DNA of 64,000 nucleotides from Brachyhypopomus gauderio (lineage: Eukaryota > Chordata > Actinopteri > Gymnotiformes > Hypopomidae). Where the stretch lies: contig NC_135218.1 in NCBI RefSeq assembly GCF_052324685.1, forward strand, positions 11,826,858-11,890,857. The letters run 5' to 3'. Positions 21,333 to 31,499 of the stretch are shown piece by piece (within the stretch, counting starts at the first letter, position 1; every line of letters starts with the position of its first letter). The position numbers were made by a program, and so were the translations under genes. The notes below the pieces were generated by a model. It was not told where the DNA came from. It made no database searches and was given only the letters and a program-made list of their open reading frames with translations.

Positions 21333-22666
21333 CACTGCTCAAAAAAATAAAGGGAACACTTAAACAACACAATATAACTCCAAGTCAACCACACTTCTGT
21401 GAAACCAACCTGTTCAGTTAGGAAGCAACAATGATTGTGAATCAATTTCACCTGCTGTTGTGTAAATGGAATAGACAACAGGTAGAAATGAGAGGCAATT
21501 AGCAAGACCCCCCCTATAAAGGAGTGGTTCTGCAGGTAGGGACCACAGACCACTTCTCAGTACCTATGCTTTCTGGCTGATGTTTTGGTCACTTTTGAAT
21601 GTTGGTGGTCCTTTCACACTCGTGGTAGCATGAGACGGACTCTACAACCCACACAAGTGGCTCAGGTAGTGCAGCTCATCCAGGATGGCACATCAATGCG
21701 AGCTGTGGCAAGAAGGTTTGCTGTGTCTGTCAGCGTAGTGTCCAGAGGCTGGAGGCGCTACCAGGAGACAGGCCAGTACACCAGGAGACGTGGAGGAGGC
21801 CGTAGGAGGGCAACAACCCAGCAGCAGGACTGCTACCTCCGCCTTTGTGCAAGAAGGAACAGGAGGAGCAGTGCCAGAGCCCTGCAAAATGACCTCCAGC
21901 AGGCCACAAATGTGCATGTGTCTGCACAAACGGTTAGAAACCGACTCCATGAGGATGGTATGAGGGCCCGACGTCCACAGATGGGGGTTGTGCTCACAGC
22001 CCAACACCGTGCAGGACGCTTGGCATTTGCCAGAGAACACCAGGATTGGCAAATTCGCCACTAGCGCCTTGTGCTCTTCACAGATGAAAGCAGGTTCACA
22101 CTGAGCACATGTGACAGACGTGACAGAGTCTGGAGACGCCATGGAGAGCGATCTGCTGCCTGCAACATCCTTCAGCATGACCTGGTTTGGCAGTGGGTCA
22201 GTAATGGTGTGGGGTGGCATTTCTTTGGAGGGCCGCACAGCCCTCCATGTGCTCACCAGAGGTAGCCTGACTGCCATTAGGTACAGAGATGAGATCCTCA
22301 GACACCTTGTGAGACCATATGTTGGTGCAGTTGGCCCTGGGTTCCTCCTAATGCAGGACAACGCTAGACCTCATGTGGCTGGAGTGTGTCAGCAGTTCCT
22401 GCAAGATGAAGGCATTGAAGCTATAGACTGGCCCGCCCGTTCCCCAGACCTGAATCCGATTGAGCACATCTGGGACATCATGTCTCGCTCCATCCACCAA
22501 CGTCCAGGCCTCCATTGGTTAATAAATTTGATTTCCATTGATGATTTTTGTGTGATTTTGTCAGCACATTTAACTTTGTACAGAACAAAGTATTCAATGA
22601 GAATATTTCATTCATTCAGATCTAGGATGTGTTATTTGAGTGTTACCTTTATTTTTTTGAGCAGTG
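21333..22666 (+). mobile_element. Tc1-like transposon, full ends, inactive
   Basis: Terminal inverted repeats begin CACTGCTCAAAAAAATAAA at the left and end in the complementary TTTATTTTTTTGAGCAGTG at the right, flanked by TA on both sides (21331-21332, 22667-22668). The length of 1334 bases is close to an autonomous Tc1 element, lacking only part of the transposase 3' end. This end type is widespread in teleosts. Confidence 0.95.
21630..22510 (+). pseudogene. Tc1-like DDE transposase, broken
   Basis: Starts [20 protein letters not shown] with a paired helix-turn-helix region ([20 protein letters not shown]). A stop interrupts after HQDWQIRH (22062-22064). The first acid lies in VLFTDESRFT, a frameshift follows near 22160, and the second and third acids lie in LLMQDNARPH and SPDLNPIEHIWD. 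The C-terminus is replaced by 3' UTR after HQRPG, a further internal deletion. At least three lesions make it non-functional. Confidence 0.93.
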
Positions 22667-22668
22667 TA

Positions 22669-23405
22669 TAACAGGATCCACTGCTGTCAGGCCTCGTCAG
22701 TACATGGTTTTTCTAACAGACAAACAAGCACAGCACTCACATACAACCCAGTATGTGTCGAACACAGGACATACCTATCCATGCCTTCATTGCAGCTGTT
22801 GTTGATGCTATCAATCAATCAAAACATTACTTAGTAAACGTTGGCATATTAAAGTCACTACCTTTTGGTAATCACATCGCTGAAACCATCGTTTTTGTAC
22901 ATTATGCAAAACTACATTTTCCTGTGGCGCCCCCTGCATCATCAATCATCAGGTTTTTACACTCACACAGACACCGCAAATTTTTATTTTAGAACGAAAA
23001 CAGTAAAATAAGTATTAAAGGAACAAATAAAAACCAGATGAATTATAAATATTACAGTATAACTAAATATATTGCTCAAAAAATATTTAAAAACTATTTT
23101 AGATAAAGTAGTGCAGAGAACAACTTCTAAATAATAATAAATAAATATTGGTGTAGTGAGGTGGAGGGATATGATGGTGTAAATATTAATAATAAATAAA
23201 TATTGGTGTAGTGAGGTGGAGGGATATGATGGTGTAATGCTGCCTCACTGGAACGTGATAAGGTTGAGAATGTGTCTTCTGGTGGACCAGGATGTGTAGA
23301 AACAGGATTTAAATATATTTCAAAAGTGCATCTGAAAGGAACAGAGGAGTAAATATGTGTTTTAATATATATTTATTAAAAAAAACTTGCTGAGCTAAGC
23401 TAATA
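22669..23405. other. Intergenic with a 62-base direct duplication
   Basis: TAAATATTGGTGTAGTGAGG and the following GTGGAGGGATATGATGGTGT occur twice in tandem (about 23140-23183 and 23197-23236). No gene was recognised here. Confidence 0.6.
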
Positions 23406-23409
23406 GTAG

Positions 23410-23850
23410 CACCTACTAGGATTGGGCAGTATGATGACAGTATTGTAAAATTGTGGCAGTATATTAACCACGTGACGTGACGCAACGTGCCAAATCTGTA
23501 CTTTGAAAAATTTGGCGCATTCATTAAAAATATCTGTGGGCGGGGTCAGCAGTTGGAGTTCACTGATTGGTTGTGGAGTGGCGGTTTTCACTAGGATCAT
23601 ACAGAGGGGAAAAAGCCATAATGACGACGAGTGCTAGTTATGAGTGAAGCGAACTGGTTTCAAAGAAAAACACCACTGCTACAGCAACATTTTGGATTTG
23701 TTTCAAATTAAAAGGGAGAGTCAGTAAACCTATATGAGTCAGTGTGTAAGATCTGCTTATAAAAATTCTCCGCCAAAGATGGAAACACATCAACATGCAT
23801 TCTCATATTAAAACGAAGCTCCCTTCAACAACATACAGTATAGTGTAATT
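23410..23850 (+). pseudogene. Possible BED-finger hAT 5' remnant
   Basis: Near 23730, SVCKIC, a stop, then KFSAKDGNTSTC resembles the first half of a BED zinc finger (CxxC followed by AKDGNTSN) at the 5' end of ZBED-like hAT transposases. A single in-frame stop and loss of the second half make it dead. Weak call. Confidence 0.3.
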
Positions 23851-23929
23851 CACCATATTATATTACCTTTGGTTTCTTCCTCCTCTTTTCTCATTTTTCT
23901 CCTCTGGGCACCAGAGAACTTCGGTCTTT

Positions 23930-24180
23930 TTGGCATCTTTCCGGAGAGATGTCACTCACTCTGATGTTGTTTTTTCCCCACAGAGAAACAGTAACGTGGT
24001 GCGCAGAGCAAACAGGTTGAGGGTCCTGCGCTGGTGATGGATATCGTGTGCTATTATAATTATTAATTTGACTAATTATTAAACAATGAAGTTGTGATTA
24101 TGTGGACTTTGCTTGTTTTCATATTTATGAATTGTTCATTTGTGAATAAATAAATAAACAAATAAATATACAACCTTGCT
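23930..24180. repeat. Dispersed repeat shared with 54345-54555
   Basis: GAGATGTCACTCACTCTG, then CCCCACAGAGAAACAGTAAC, and further on TTATGTGGACTTTGCTTG occur in the same order in both places. At the second site the repeat directly follows a hAT transposase 3' end, so it is probably the 3' UTR of that hAT family. Confidence 0.7.
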
Positions 24181-24225
24181 ACCCATATCCATATCCCAAC
24201 ATCACACACACCAAACAACTTCTCT

Positions 24226-26104
24226 TCAAGTACTATCCTTACCCCACCTAACATCAGCCCTTCTTAGCCACACCCACTGACTAGATCTCTCAGCTACTGC
24301 TGAACAACTCCTCATCAATGCTCTCATCACACAGCCTCTAAATCCAAACTCAGCCAGCAGTCTTGTGGCAGACTTCGCCACAAAACCCCTAGCCCCTACC
24401 TCTACAGGTCTAATATATGCTTGCCAGCCCCGCTCTCTTACCTCAGCCACCAAATCTGCATACTTCAACCTTTTCCTTTCATATGCTGCATCAACTTCAT
24501 CTTCAAATGGAACAGTTAACACTATGAAATACACTATCCGCTTACAACACAACATCTGGCCTCAAGGTTGTGACTACAATACACTCTGGGACCTGTAGCT
24601 ACTTTACAGCCTACATCAACCAACAGTTTCCAATCTCTTGCATCGGCCCACTTACCGCCAACTTTTGAAGACTGCTGGCTCCTTACTATGCTGCCCCTCA
24701 CACACAAACCTAATTACTCTATTGGAACTAGCAACTGGCATGCCATTAACTTCCAACCGCTTCTTATCCAGTGCACCTGCCAATGATTTGAGTACCTGAT
24801 TATGCCTCCATGTGTAACGTCCCTGTGACAAACTCACCTTACATGCCGACAGGATGTGCTTCAATGTACCACTTCCTGCACATAGCTTACAAGTTGGATC
24901 CTCACCTAACCACTGCCCAAGGTTTTGTGGAGTTGGAAGCACATCATAGGTAGCTCCCACAAGAAATTTTATACGGCTTGCATCCAATGCCCATAACTCT
25001 CCCCAGGTGATTCTCTTCTCCACACTGTCCCATTTCATCCACTGTCCTGCAGCTTTTGCCCGTCTTACTTCCTCCTCCTGCTCTCGAATAAACCAGTCAC
25101 CATTCGCCTTCTCTTAGGTGATGTGGCCTTGCTGAATGCCCTCCATGTATCACCTGACCCTAGTCCTTCCCTCTCATTTTGCACCTGCTCTACAACATCT
25201 CTATGCTCCAATGCCCTCTTTGCTGCCTGAGTTGCCTCTTGGGAATTCCACTTTCTTCCTGTATGAGTCACTGGTGCCGCTGCTTTGATCAGTGCATCTT
25301 TCGACTCTATTAACAACATTCGTAGACAACAACATTGGTATATCTTTATCTATAAAGCAATACTTGGCAAACTTCCAATATACCTTTGTAATCTTCTGTC
25401 TGTTAGCTCTGGTCCATATCAGCTTCACTCTAACAAGTGGTTGCTTTTTAATGTACCACGAGTGTCAACTGAATTAGGAAAATTGGGGATGGAATAATCT
25501 ACAAAAAGTGCTTAAAATAGAAACACTCATGTCCTTAAATAGATTTAAAGCTGCCTTAAAGAATGTAATGATGGAGACTTGTGCTTGTTCTTCTTGAGAC
25601 CTTTTGTATTTTTATATTGTATTTTGTATTTTTATATTGTATCTGTGGTTTGGCTGCTACCTTGGCCAGGTCTCTCTTGTAAAAGATTTTGAATCTCAAT
25701 GGGAATTCCTGGTTAAATAAAGGTTAAATAAAATTAAAAAAAATTTCTTGGCCTACCTTGGCACATTTAAACTCCTCAACTAAGCTTGTTAGTGGCAGTT
25801 CTAGCACTCCTCTCCCAAACCATGCCACACTACTAAGACAATGTGGAACCCCAAGCCATTTACTTACAGCCTTATTAACAATCCTTTCTAGCCTCTCAAC
25901 TTTAGTCATCAGAATATCATACACTGTTAGTGGCCACTTTAGACGAGGCAACAATCCAAACTGCAAACACCATAACTTTAATTTACCTGGCAAAAATGAC
26001 TTTTCGATACTATTAATAGCCTCATCCATTTTCTTCCTTAAGACACTCGAGCCCCACGTCCGCTGCCTGTGCGTCACTATCAGATACAGTGGACTGGACG
26101 ACAC
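24226..26104 (-). mobile_element. Non-LTR retrotransposon 3' half with restriction-like endonuclease (R2-like)
   Basis: Minus-strand pieces in order: 26104-25724 (LKLWCLQFGLLPRLKWPL and KWLGVPHCLSS, post-RT region), 25319-25065 (THTGRKWN), 25038-24652 (CKLCAGSGTLKHILSAC, then YTWRHNQVLKSL) and 24555-24226 (VPFEDEVDAAYERKRLKYA, ending AERSSQWVWLRR). The CCHC-type finger before RHN..L and the following VP-ED block are typical of R2-type LINEs with a restriction-like endonuclease. Stops and frameshifts separate the pieces, and a foreign L2 tail splits the element at about 25320-25737. 5'-truncated and inactive. Confidence 0.75.
25290..25737 (+). mobile_element. L2-like LINE 3' end, inserted antisense in the R2-like LINE
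   Basis: Encodes a C-terminal tail including YIFIYKAILGKLPIYLC and RVSTELGKLGMEW. It ends with GGTTAAATAAAGGTTAAATA and an A-rich tail, typical of fish L2-type LINEs. It sits exactly where the R2-like protein is interrupted, so it inserted later. Strongly 5'-truncated. Confidence 0.8.
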
Positions 26105-26595
26105 GAGTGAAAAGTGAAGCCTCCGTGAGTCAGCTGCCCTCTAGTGGCTGGCTGCAGTACAACTTTTAACCCCGCCCATTCCCATGTAAGTGAACGGGCC
26201 GGACAAGAAACTTTGAATTTTTATTACACGTAAAATAAGTTTTTTGAGCAATTATATTTTATATGTGTCCGGCGGCCATCTTGGTGGCTTCAAAAGTTCA
26301 CAATGGGAGTCAACGGCGACGTACTGTCCATTATATATACAGTCACTGGTCACTGTGCAGAGCAGATATTGTGGATGAAGATGCATGTGCAGAACACAGC
26401 TGCACACTCAAACATTCTTCAGACCAGCACCCGTGTAAGGCACGACGTGGCACAAACCCAGTCCTTTCACGACCGTGTCTTCGCTTTCTGAACAGAAATG
26501 ACCACACAATAGTTTAAAATCACTCAGCAGACAATCTGACACATCACTTCAGAAATTACAGATAATTATGTTAGAGAGGCCTATATTGTGCTTTT
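26105..26595. other. Dispersed repeat copy 2 and flank
   Basis: 26275-26355 matches the left edge of the window (1-80). The ATTAAA at 26593-26598 (minus strand) could serve as poly(A) signal for the candidate gene to the right. No other feature was identified. Confidence 0.5.
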
Positions 26596-26695
26596 AATAT
26601 GAATTTCAAAGTAAATTCACGCGTTGTCACGTACTTTGTCATGGAAGCCAGGGTCGCCGTCATGGGCGGCACGGGGCGGTGGCCACGGGCGGCCA

Positions 26696-28474
26696 CTACG
26701 GGGGCGGCGGCCTCGGGAACACTGGGGGCAGTGTTCGGGTGTCACCGGCGTCTGAGGGACGGGCGGCGGCGTCTCGGGCGGCGTCTCGGGCGGCGTCTCG
26801 GGCGGCGTCTCGGGCGGCGTCTCGGGCGGCGTCTCGGGCGGCGTCTCGGGCCGCGTCTCGGGCCGCGTCTCGGGCCGCGTCTCGGGCCGCGTCTCGGGCC
26901 GCGGCACGAGACGCGGCATGTGCGGCGGCTTCACGGGCGGCGGCTTCACGGGCGGCGGCTTCACGGGCGGCGGCTTCACGGGCGGCGGCTTCACGGGCGG
27001 CGGCTTCACGGGCGGCGGCGGCTTCATAGCCGGCAGCGGCGGCACGTGCAACGCCGGCACGTGCAGCGGCGGCACGTGCAGCAGCGGCAGCACGTGCAGC
27101 GGTGGCACGTGCAGCGTCATCAGGGGTGGCGAGGTCACGGCGAGCCGGGTTTGCCCGCGTGGCATCACGGGGAGCCGGGTTCACCTGCGTGGCGGCCTGG
27201 GGAGGTCGAACACAAAAGCTAAAGACATATTCCCCATAAAATTACCTGTCTCCGCCCCTACTACAAATAGTTAAAATGTAACCGAAGAGCTAGGATACCA
27301 TCTCAAAGGAACTTGAACTTACGGTCATCAGATGCAATTGTAACGAGGGCGTCCTCCGGACCACGGCGGCGGTACGTGCAGCGATGTCATGGCGAGCCGG
27401 GTTCACCCGCGCGGCGGCCTGGGGAGGTCAAAGACAAAAGGTAAAGACATATTCCCCATAAAATTACCTGTCTCCGCCCCTGACGTAAAACAGTGCCGCT
27501 TACTTCATGATAGTCATTTTGGATAAATCATTTACACATTCTATTTTGCAACAACCTGAATTGTAATTAGACCTACTATAAATAGTTAAAATGTAACCGA
27601 GGAGCTAGGATACCATCTCAAAGGAACTTGAACTTACGCGCTCCAGACGCATTTGTAATATCATGACCGGCACCCTCTGGACACGGGGCGACCACCCGTA
27701 CTGGAGGAAATCGAAGCATTCGTGAAGGGCGACAAAGGCACGGGCCGCGTTACGGGCGGCTGCGTCACGGGCCGGGTCATAGACCTGTCTCTGCCCCTGA
27801 CGTAAAACAGTGCAGCTTACTTCATGATAGTCATTTTGGAAAAATCATTTACACAGTCTATTTAGCAACAACCTGAATTGTAATTAGACCTACTATAAAT
27901 AGTTAAAATATAACCGAGGAGCTAGGATACCATCTCAAAGGAACTTGAACTTACGGTCATCAGATGCAATTGTAACGAGGGCGTCCTCCGGACCATGGGT
28001 GGCGGCCCCGGGGACACGGGGTGCAGCCGCGGGCGGTGGGCATGGGCGGCTGCGTCACGTGCGGATGCGTCACGGGCCACGTCACCGGCCTCGTCACCGG
28101 CCTCGTCACGGGCGGCGGCGGTACGTGCGGCCATGTCATGGCGAGCCGGGTTTGCCCGCGTGGCGTCACGGGGAGCCGGGTTCACCTGCGCGGTGGCCTG
28201 GGGAGGTCAAAGACAAAAGCTAAAGACATATTCCCCATAAAATTACCTGTCTCCGCCCCTGACGTAAAACAGTGCCGCTTACTTCATGATAGTCATTTTG
28301 GATAAATCATTTACACATTCTATTTTGCAACAACCTGAATTGTAATTAGACCTACTATAAATAGTTAAAATGTAACCGAGGAGCTAGGAATTAAGGTACC
28401 ATCTCAAACGAATTTGAACTTACGCTCATCAGTTTCCTCACGGCCCAATTGATTACGTATATCCCATGAAACAT
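26696..28474 (-). CDS. Candidate novel Ala/Arg/Asp-rich protein from duplicated exons
   Basis: Not recognised. Predicted exons (minus): 28474-28424, 28197-27955, 27784-27638, 27418-27323 and 27196-26696, i.e. 51, 243, 147, 96 and 501 bases, all phase 0: 346 codons with stop and no internal stops. Exons 1-4 end at duplicated donors in GTAAGTTCAA context. Exons 2, 4 and 5 start after the same CCTCCCCAG acceptor; exon 3 lost it and needs a nearby AG. Starts MFHGIYVINWAVRKLMS. Exons 2 and 4 share RRTPSLQLHLMT; exons 2 and 5 share NPAPRDATRANPAR. The last exon carries an Ala-rich stretch, six EAAAR and eleven RDAA repeats, ending FPRPPPP and TAG. Repeat units of 12 and 15 bases keep the frame. Such peptides should form a charged alanine helix. 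TATA and CRE precede it; ATTAAA follows. Alternative: noncoding GC-rich satellite with fortuitous frames. Confidence 0.4.
26771..26902. repeat. 12-base tandem repeat, 11 copies
   Basis: GTCTCGGGCGGC (first copies) changing to GTCTCGGGCCGC (last copies). On the minus strand this reads RDAA in the frame of the candidate gene. Confidence 0.97.
26930..27019. repeat. 15-base tandem repeat, 6 copies
   Basis: TTCACGGGCGGCGGC repeated perfectly. On the minus strand it reads EAAAR in the same frame as the RDAA block. At 27041-27115 a related block with GGCACGTGCAGCGGC (AARA-type) follows. Confidence 0.97.
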
Positions 28475-28524
28475 TGCTCCGCAATCATCAAAAACGTCGT
28501 CCGTCGTTTTAAACAGCGGCCGCT

Positions 28525-28740
28525 CCTTTTATAGTCACTTTGACTGTGACGTCACCAGTGTTGTCAGTAACGCGTTACTTAGTAACCAGAGACCGTACGT
28601 GACTCCCCGATCCGTACACTCTGCCCGATCCGTACCGAGCATGCGCGAGAACATGTGCGATTGGCCCAGGGACGTATCGGGCAGATATTTTGCGCATGCG
28701 TTAACGACACGGGCAGATATTTTGCGCATGCGTTAACACT
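28525..28740 (-). promoter_or_regulatory. TATA/CRE promoter with tandem NRF1-like sites
   Basis: Minus-strand CTATAAAAGG (28525-28534) lies about 50 bases before the candidate start codon; a perfect CRE, TGACGTCA, follows at 28547-28554. Further up, TTGCGCATGCGTTAA occurs twice in a 32-base tandem duplication (28681-28744), matching the NRF1 palindrome GCGCATGCGC closely; another GCATGCGCG lies near 28640. The block could serve the minus-strand gene, a plus-strand exon at 28793, or both. Confidence 0.55.
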
Positions 28741-28792
28741 TTACGACACTACTGGATGCGAAGTAGTAAACGGAGTGTGTCATTGTGAAAAA

Positions 28793-28916
28793 ATGAAGGA
28801 TTTTAGATTTTATGGCGAGTTAAAGGAGTATATCTCCCACGGTTTATTCAAACCGAGTTGTGATAAAAATATGCGACGCGAAATTCGTCGTGTCTCTGAA
28901 AATTTTATAGTTAAAG
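28793..28916 (+). CDS. Possible first exon, integrase-like N-terminus
   Basis: An ATG-started frame, MKDFRFYGELKEYISHGL then RREIRRVSENFIVK, ends at a consensus donor (AAAG/GTAAGT). The pattern of a short helical lead and RR..R....F.VK resembles the region before the H2C2 finger in Ginger/gypsy-type integrases (known for those families only as I recall it). No continuing exon was found to the right. It lies head-to-head with the candidate gene across the CRE/NRF1 block. Confidence 0.3.
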
Positions 28917-28977
28917 GTAAGTTAAATTCAAACCATGTTCTCAAGTTAACAGTCGGTCCTGTCGTGGAATCCCTGAT

Positions 28978-29182
28978 AGCACATATACGTCTCCAATACG
29001 TCTGGAAAAGGTCGTAACATCTTAAATGCGTCTGTTCCATTTGGATTGATCTTACATTGGTCTTATTATCATCGTGTTGCAGACGTCTACGCATATACGT
29101 CTTCCTTACATCTTCACCTGATCTGCAATTTGACAGCTAGCACACTTACATCTCCAATACATCTGGAAAAGGTCGTAACATC
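28978..29182. repeat. Direct repeat pair, 160 bases apart
   Basis: ATCTCCAATACATCTGGAAA and the following AGGTCGTAACATC occur with small changes near 28988 and 29148. The surrounding 28917-29825 shows nothing else that I recognise. Confidence 0.65.
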
Positions 29183-29825
29183 GTGTTCCATTTTGAATTT
29201 AACCAATTTAACCACGCCGCCTACTTTCGTATTGTAGCAGCGAAACACCTCAACAAGATTGTTGGAATCTCCGTGGCGAGTTTAAAGAGCTAGCGCGAGC
29301 TAACCAATTAACGGACACTCAACTGTTTTGTGAGCTATAGCCGATGACACCGACTACTCCTGACCTGTTCACCGTTTACAAAAGTAAGTAACTTTGCTAA
29401 CTGGCTAACATTTACTGTCTGTGGCCAAATTTCCTGAAGAACACTACCGTTCGTTTTTAGGAGCAGTTTTTTTATATTCATAGCTAGAAACTTGTCAATT
29501 CATACTAACAAATACAATTATATTATTAATTTAGCATTAACTGGCTGCCGTTTACCGCTAACAACGTTAGCGTCACTGTTAGCATATTGCCTTAAGAATG
29601 GTTATCGCCGGCTAGCCATTAACCTAGCCTCATTTTAGCTTTGGCTAACGCTAGGAAACACACTTGGCTTGTCTTGGCCTGTTGTGAATAAGTTTGAACA
29701 GCCGTGAATACAAATATGCAGAATCAATTGAGGCACTAAAGGGCCAAAATGATCAAAATTAATTGTATTGGCAAAATGATTTAGATCATAGAACTAAATC
29801 ACATGCTGAGATTAGCTTTGTGTGT

Positions 29826-31118
29826 GTGGTCTTTCATGACGAGGCTGAAATTTGTTCCTTATTCGCCAGTGTCTTATTCGCACTTTCCCACCTTAAAAAA
29901 TAATGCGGTAGTTTCATTATGTCGCCGCGATAGAATGTATTGTACATTTCTATGGCTGTATCTCCTGATTCTTACATCGTCTCCGGGATCTGACAAGCTG
30001 GTTTGGTTGACCACATAAGTGACTGTATAAATCCAGAAGAAGAAGGTTTTTTACTGTAGAATATTTTTACAATCATCCCGTGAAATTGGCATGTCAGGCG
30101 ATAGAATGTAATGTGCATACAGTGCATTGGTCTTAGTTTCTATGGCTGTATCTCCTGATTCTTACATCATCTCAGAGATCTGACAAGCAGGTTTAGTTGA
30201 CCACATAAGTGACTGTATAAATCCAGAAGAAGAAGGTTTTTTACTGTAGAATATATTTTTTTATTGACCTGTGAAGTTGGCATGTCAGGCGATAGAATGT
30301 ACTGTGCATATAGTGCATTGGTCTTAGTTTGTATGGCTGTATCTCCTGATTCTTACATCGTCTCAGAGATCTGACAAGCAGGTTTAGTTGACCACATAAG
30401 TGACTAGGGCTGGACCCGGATATTCGGTCATTGAGTAGGTATTCGGTTTTTAATTTTGGTATTCGAATATTCGTGTTTTTTTTTTGTTTTTTTTTTCTTA
30501 GCTCCGCCTCACTCTAACTTTACAGTTCCGTTCAGGTTAATGGCGGTACAGTGGGGAAATTAAGTATTTAGTCAGTCACCAATTGTGCAAGTTCTCCCAC
30601 TTTAAAAGATGAGAGGCCGATAATTGACATCATAGGCAGACTATGAGAGACAAAATGTGGAAAAAAAATTGAGAAAATCATTTTGTCTGACTTTTAAAGA
30701 ATTTATTTGCAAATAATGGTGGAAAATAAGTATTTGGTCAATAACAAAAGTTCATCTCAATACTTTGTTGTATATCCTCTGTTGGTAATGACAGAGGTCA
30801 AACGTTTTCTGTAGGTCTTCACAAGGTTGAAGCCCCAAAGCATGATGTTGCCACCCCCATGGTTCACAGTTGGTATGGTGTTCTTTGGATGCAACTCAGC
30901 ATTCTGTATACTGTTAACAACTTCAAAAAGGTGCCATTAATACAGGTAATGAGTGGGGGAAAGAGGAGCCTCTTAAAAAAGAAGTTACAGATCTGTGACA
31001 GCCAGAAATCTTGCTTGTTTGTAGGTGACCAAATACTTATTTTCCACCATTATTTGGAATGGAAAGTGTGAATAAGACACCGGCGAATAAGGAACCAACT
31101 TCAGCCTCGTTCTTTCAT
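29826..31118. mobile_element. Long-TIR element with internal ~180-base tandem units
   Basis: ACGAGGCTGAAATTTGTTCC and TTATTCGCCAGTGTCTTATT (29840-29880) recur inverted at about 31058-31108, giving roughly 55-base imperfect terminal inverted repeats. Inside, a unit starting GATAGAATGTA and containing GGCTGTATCTCCTGATTCTT occurs three times (29929, 30099, 30289). A hAT-like start (TAGGGCTGGACCCGGATATT, 30406) and a Tc1 remnant lie in the right half. Confidence 0.6.
30541..31060. mobile_element. Tc1-family deletion derivative
   Basis: CAGTGGGGAAATTAAGTATT at the left and CCAAATACTTATTTTCCACC at the right are typical Tc1-type terminal blocks. The middle, CAAAGCATGATGTTGCCACC, is antisense transposase sequence. 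Most of the transposase is deleted. Confidence 0.65.
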
Positions 31119-31499
31119 GTAAGGTTTTCAGTCAGTTTGCCAGTAGATGGAGGCCAAGTATTACCATACAGATATTATAGTGACAAAAGACATTTTAGTG
31201 AATGAAAAGGTTCATTTCTAGTCAGGCAGTGCACTTTTTGTTATGAGATGTAATTGGAAAGTTATTGACCTCATTGATCTCAATCATACAAGACCCATTA
31301 CTTGTCTGTATTCTGCACAACAGGATTGCAGCATGAGTTTTTATAATTTAGGTTTTTGGGTACTATAGCGACCCCGACAGGGTCATTTATGTCATGTCTT
31401 TAATGAACTATTATATATTTAATCTTTACACAACTTTTTGGGTTTTAGGTAATCTGCATTGCAGCTCATGTATTCACAATAATGAACAGCAATGCAGAT

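Noticed and set aside
26617-27168. Pro-rich minus-strand frame (PETPPETPP, VKPPP)
   Set aside because: It is in a different frame from the homologous exons 2 and 4 and cannot be joined to them in phase.
26599-27222. Arg-rich plus-strand frame resembling a protamine-like protein
   Set aside because: It comes from the 12- and 15-base GC-rich repeats read on the other strand. The duplicated splice sites, TATA/CRE and shared phase all favour the minus strand.
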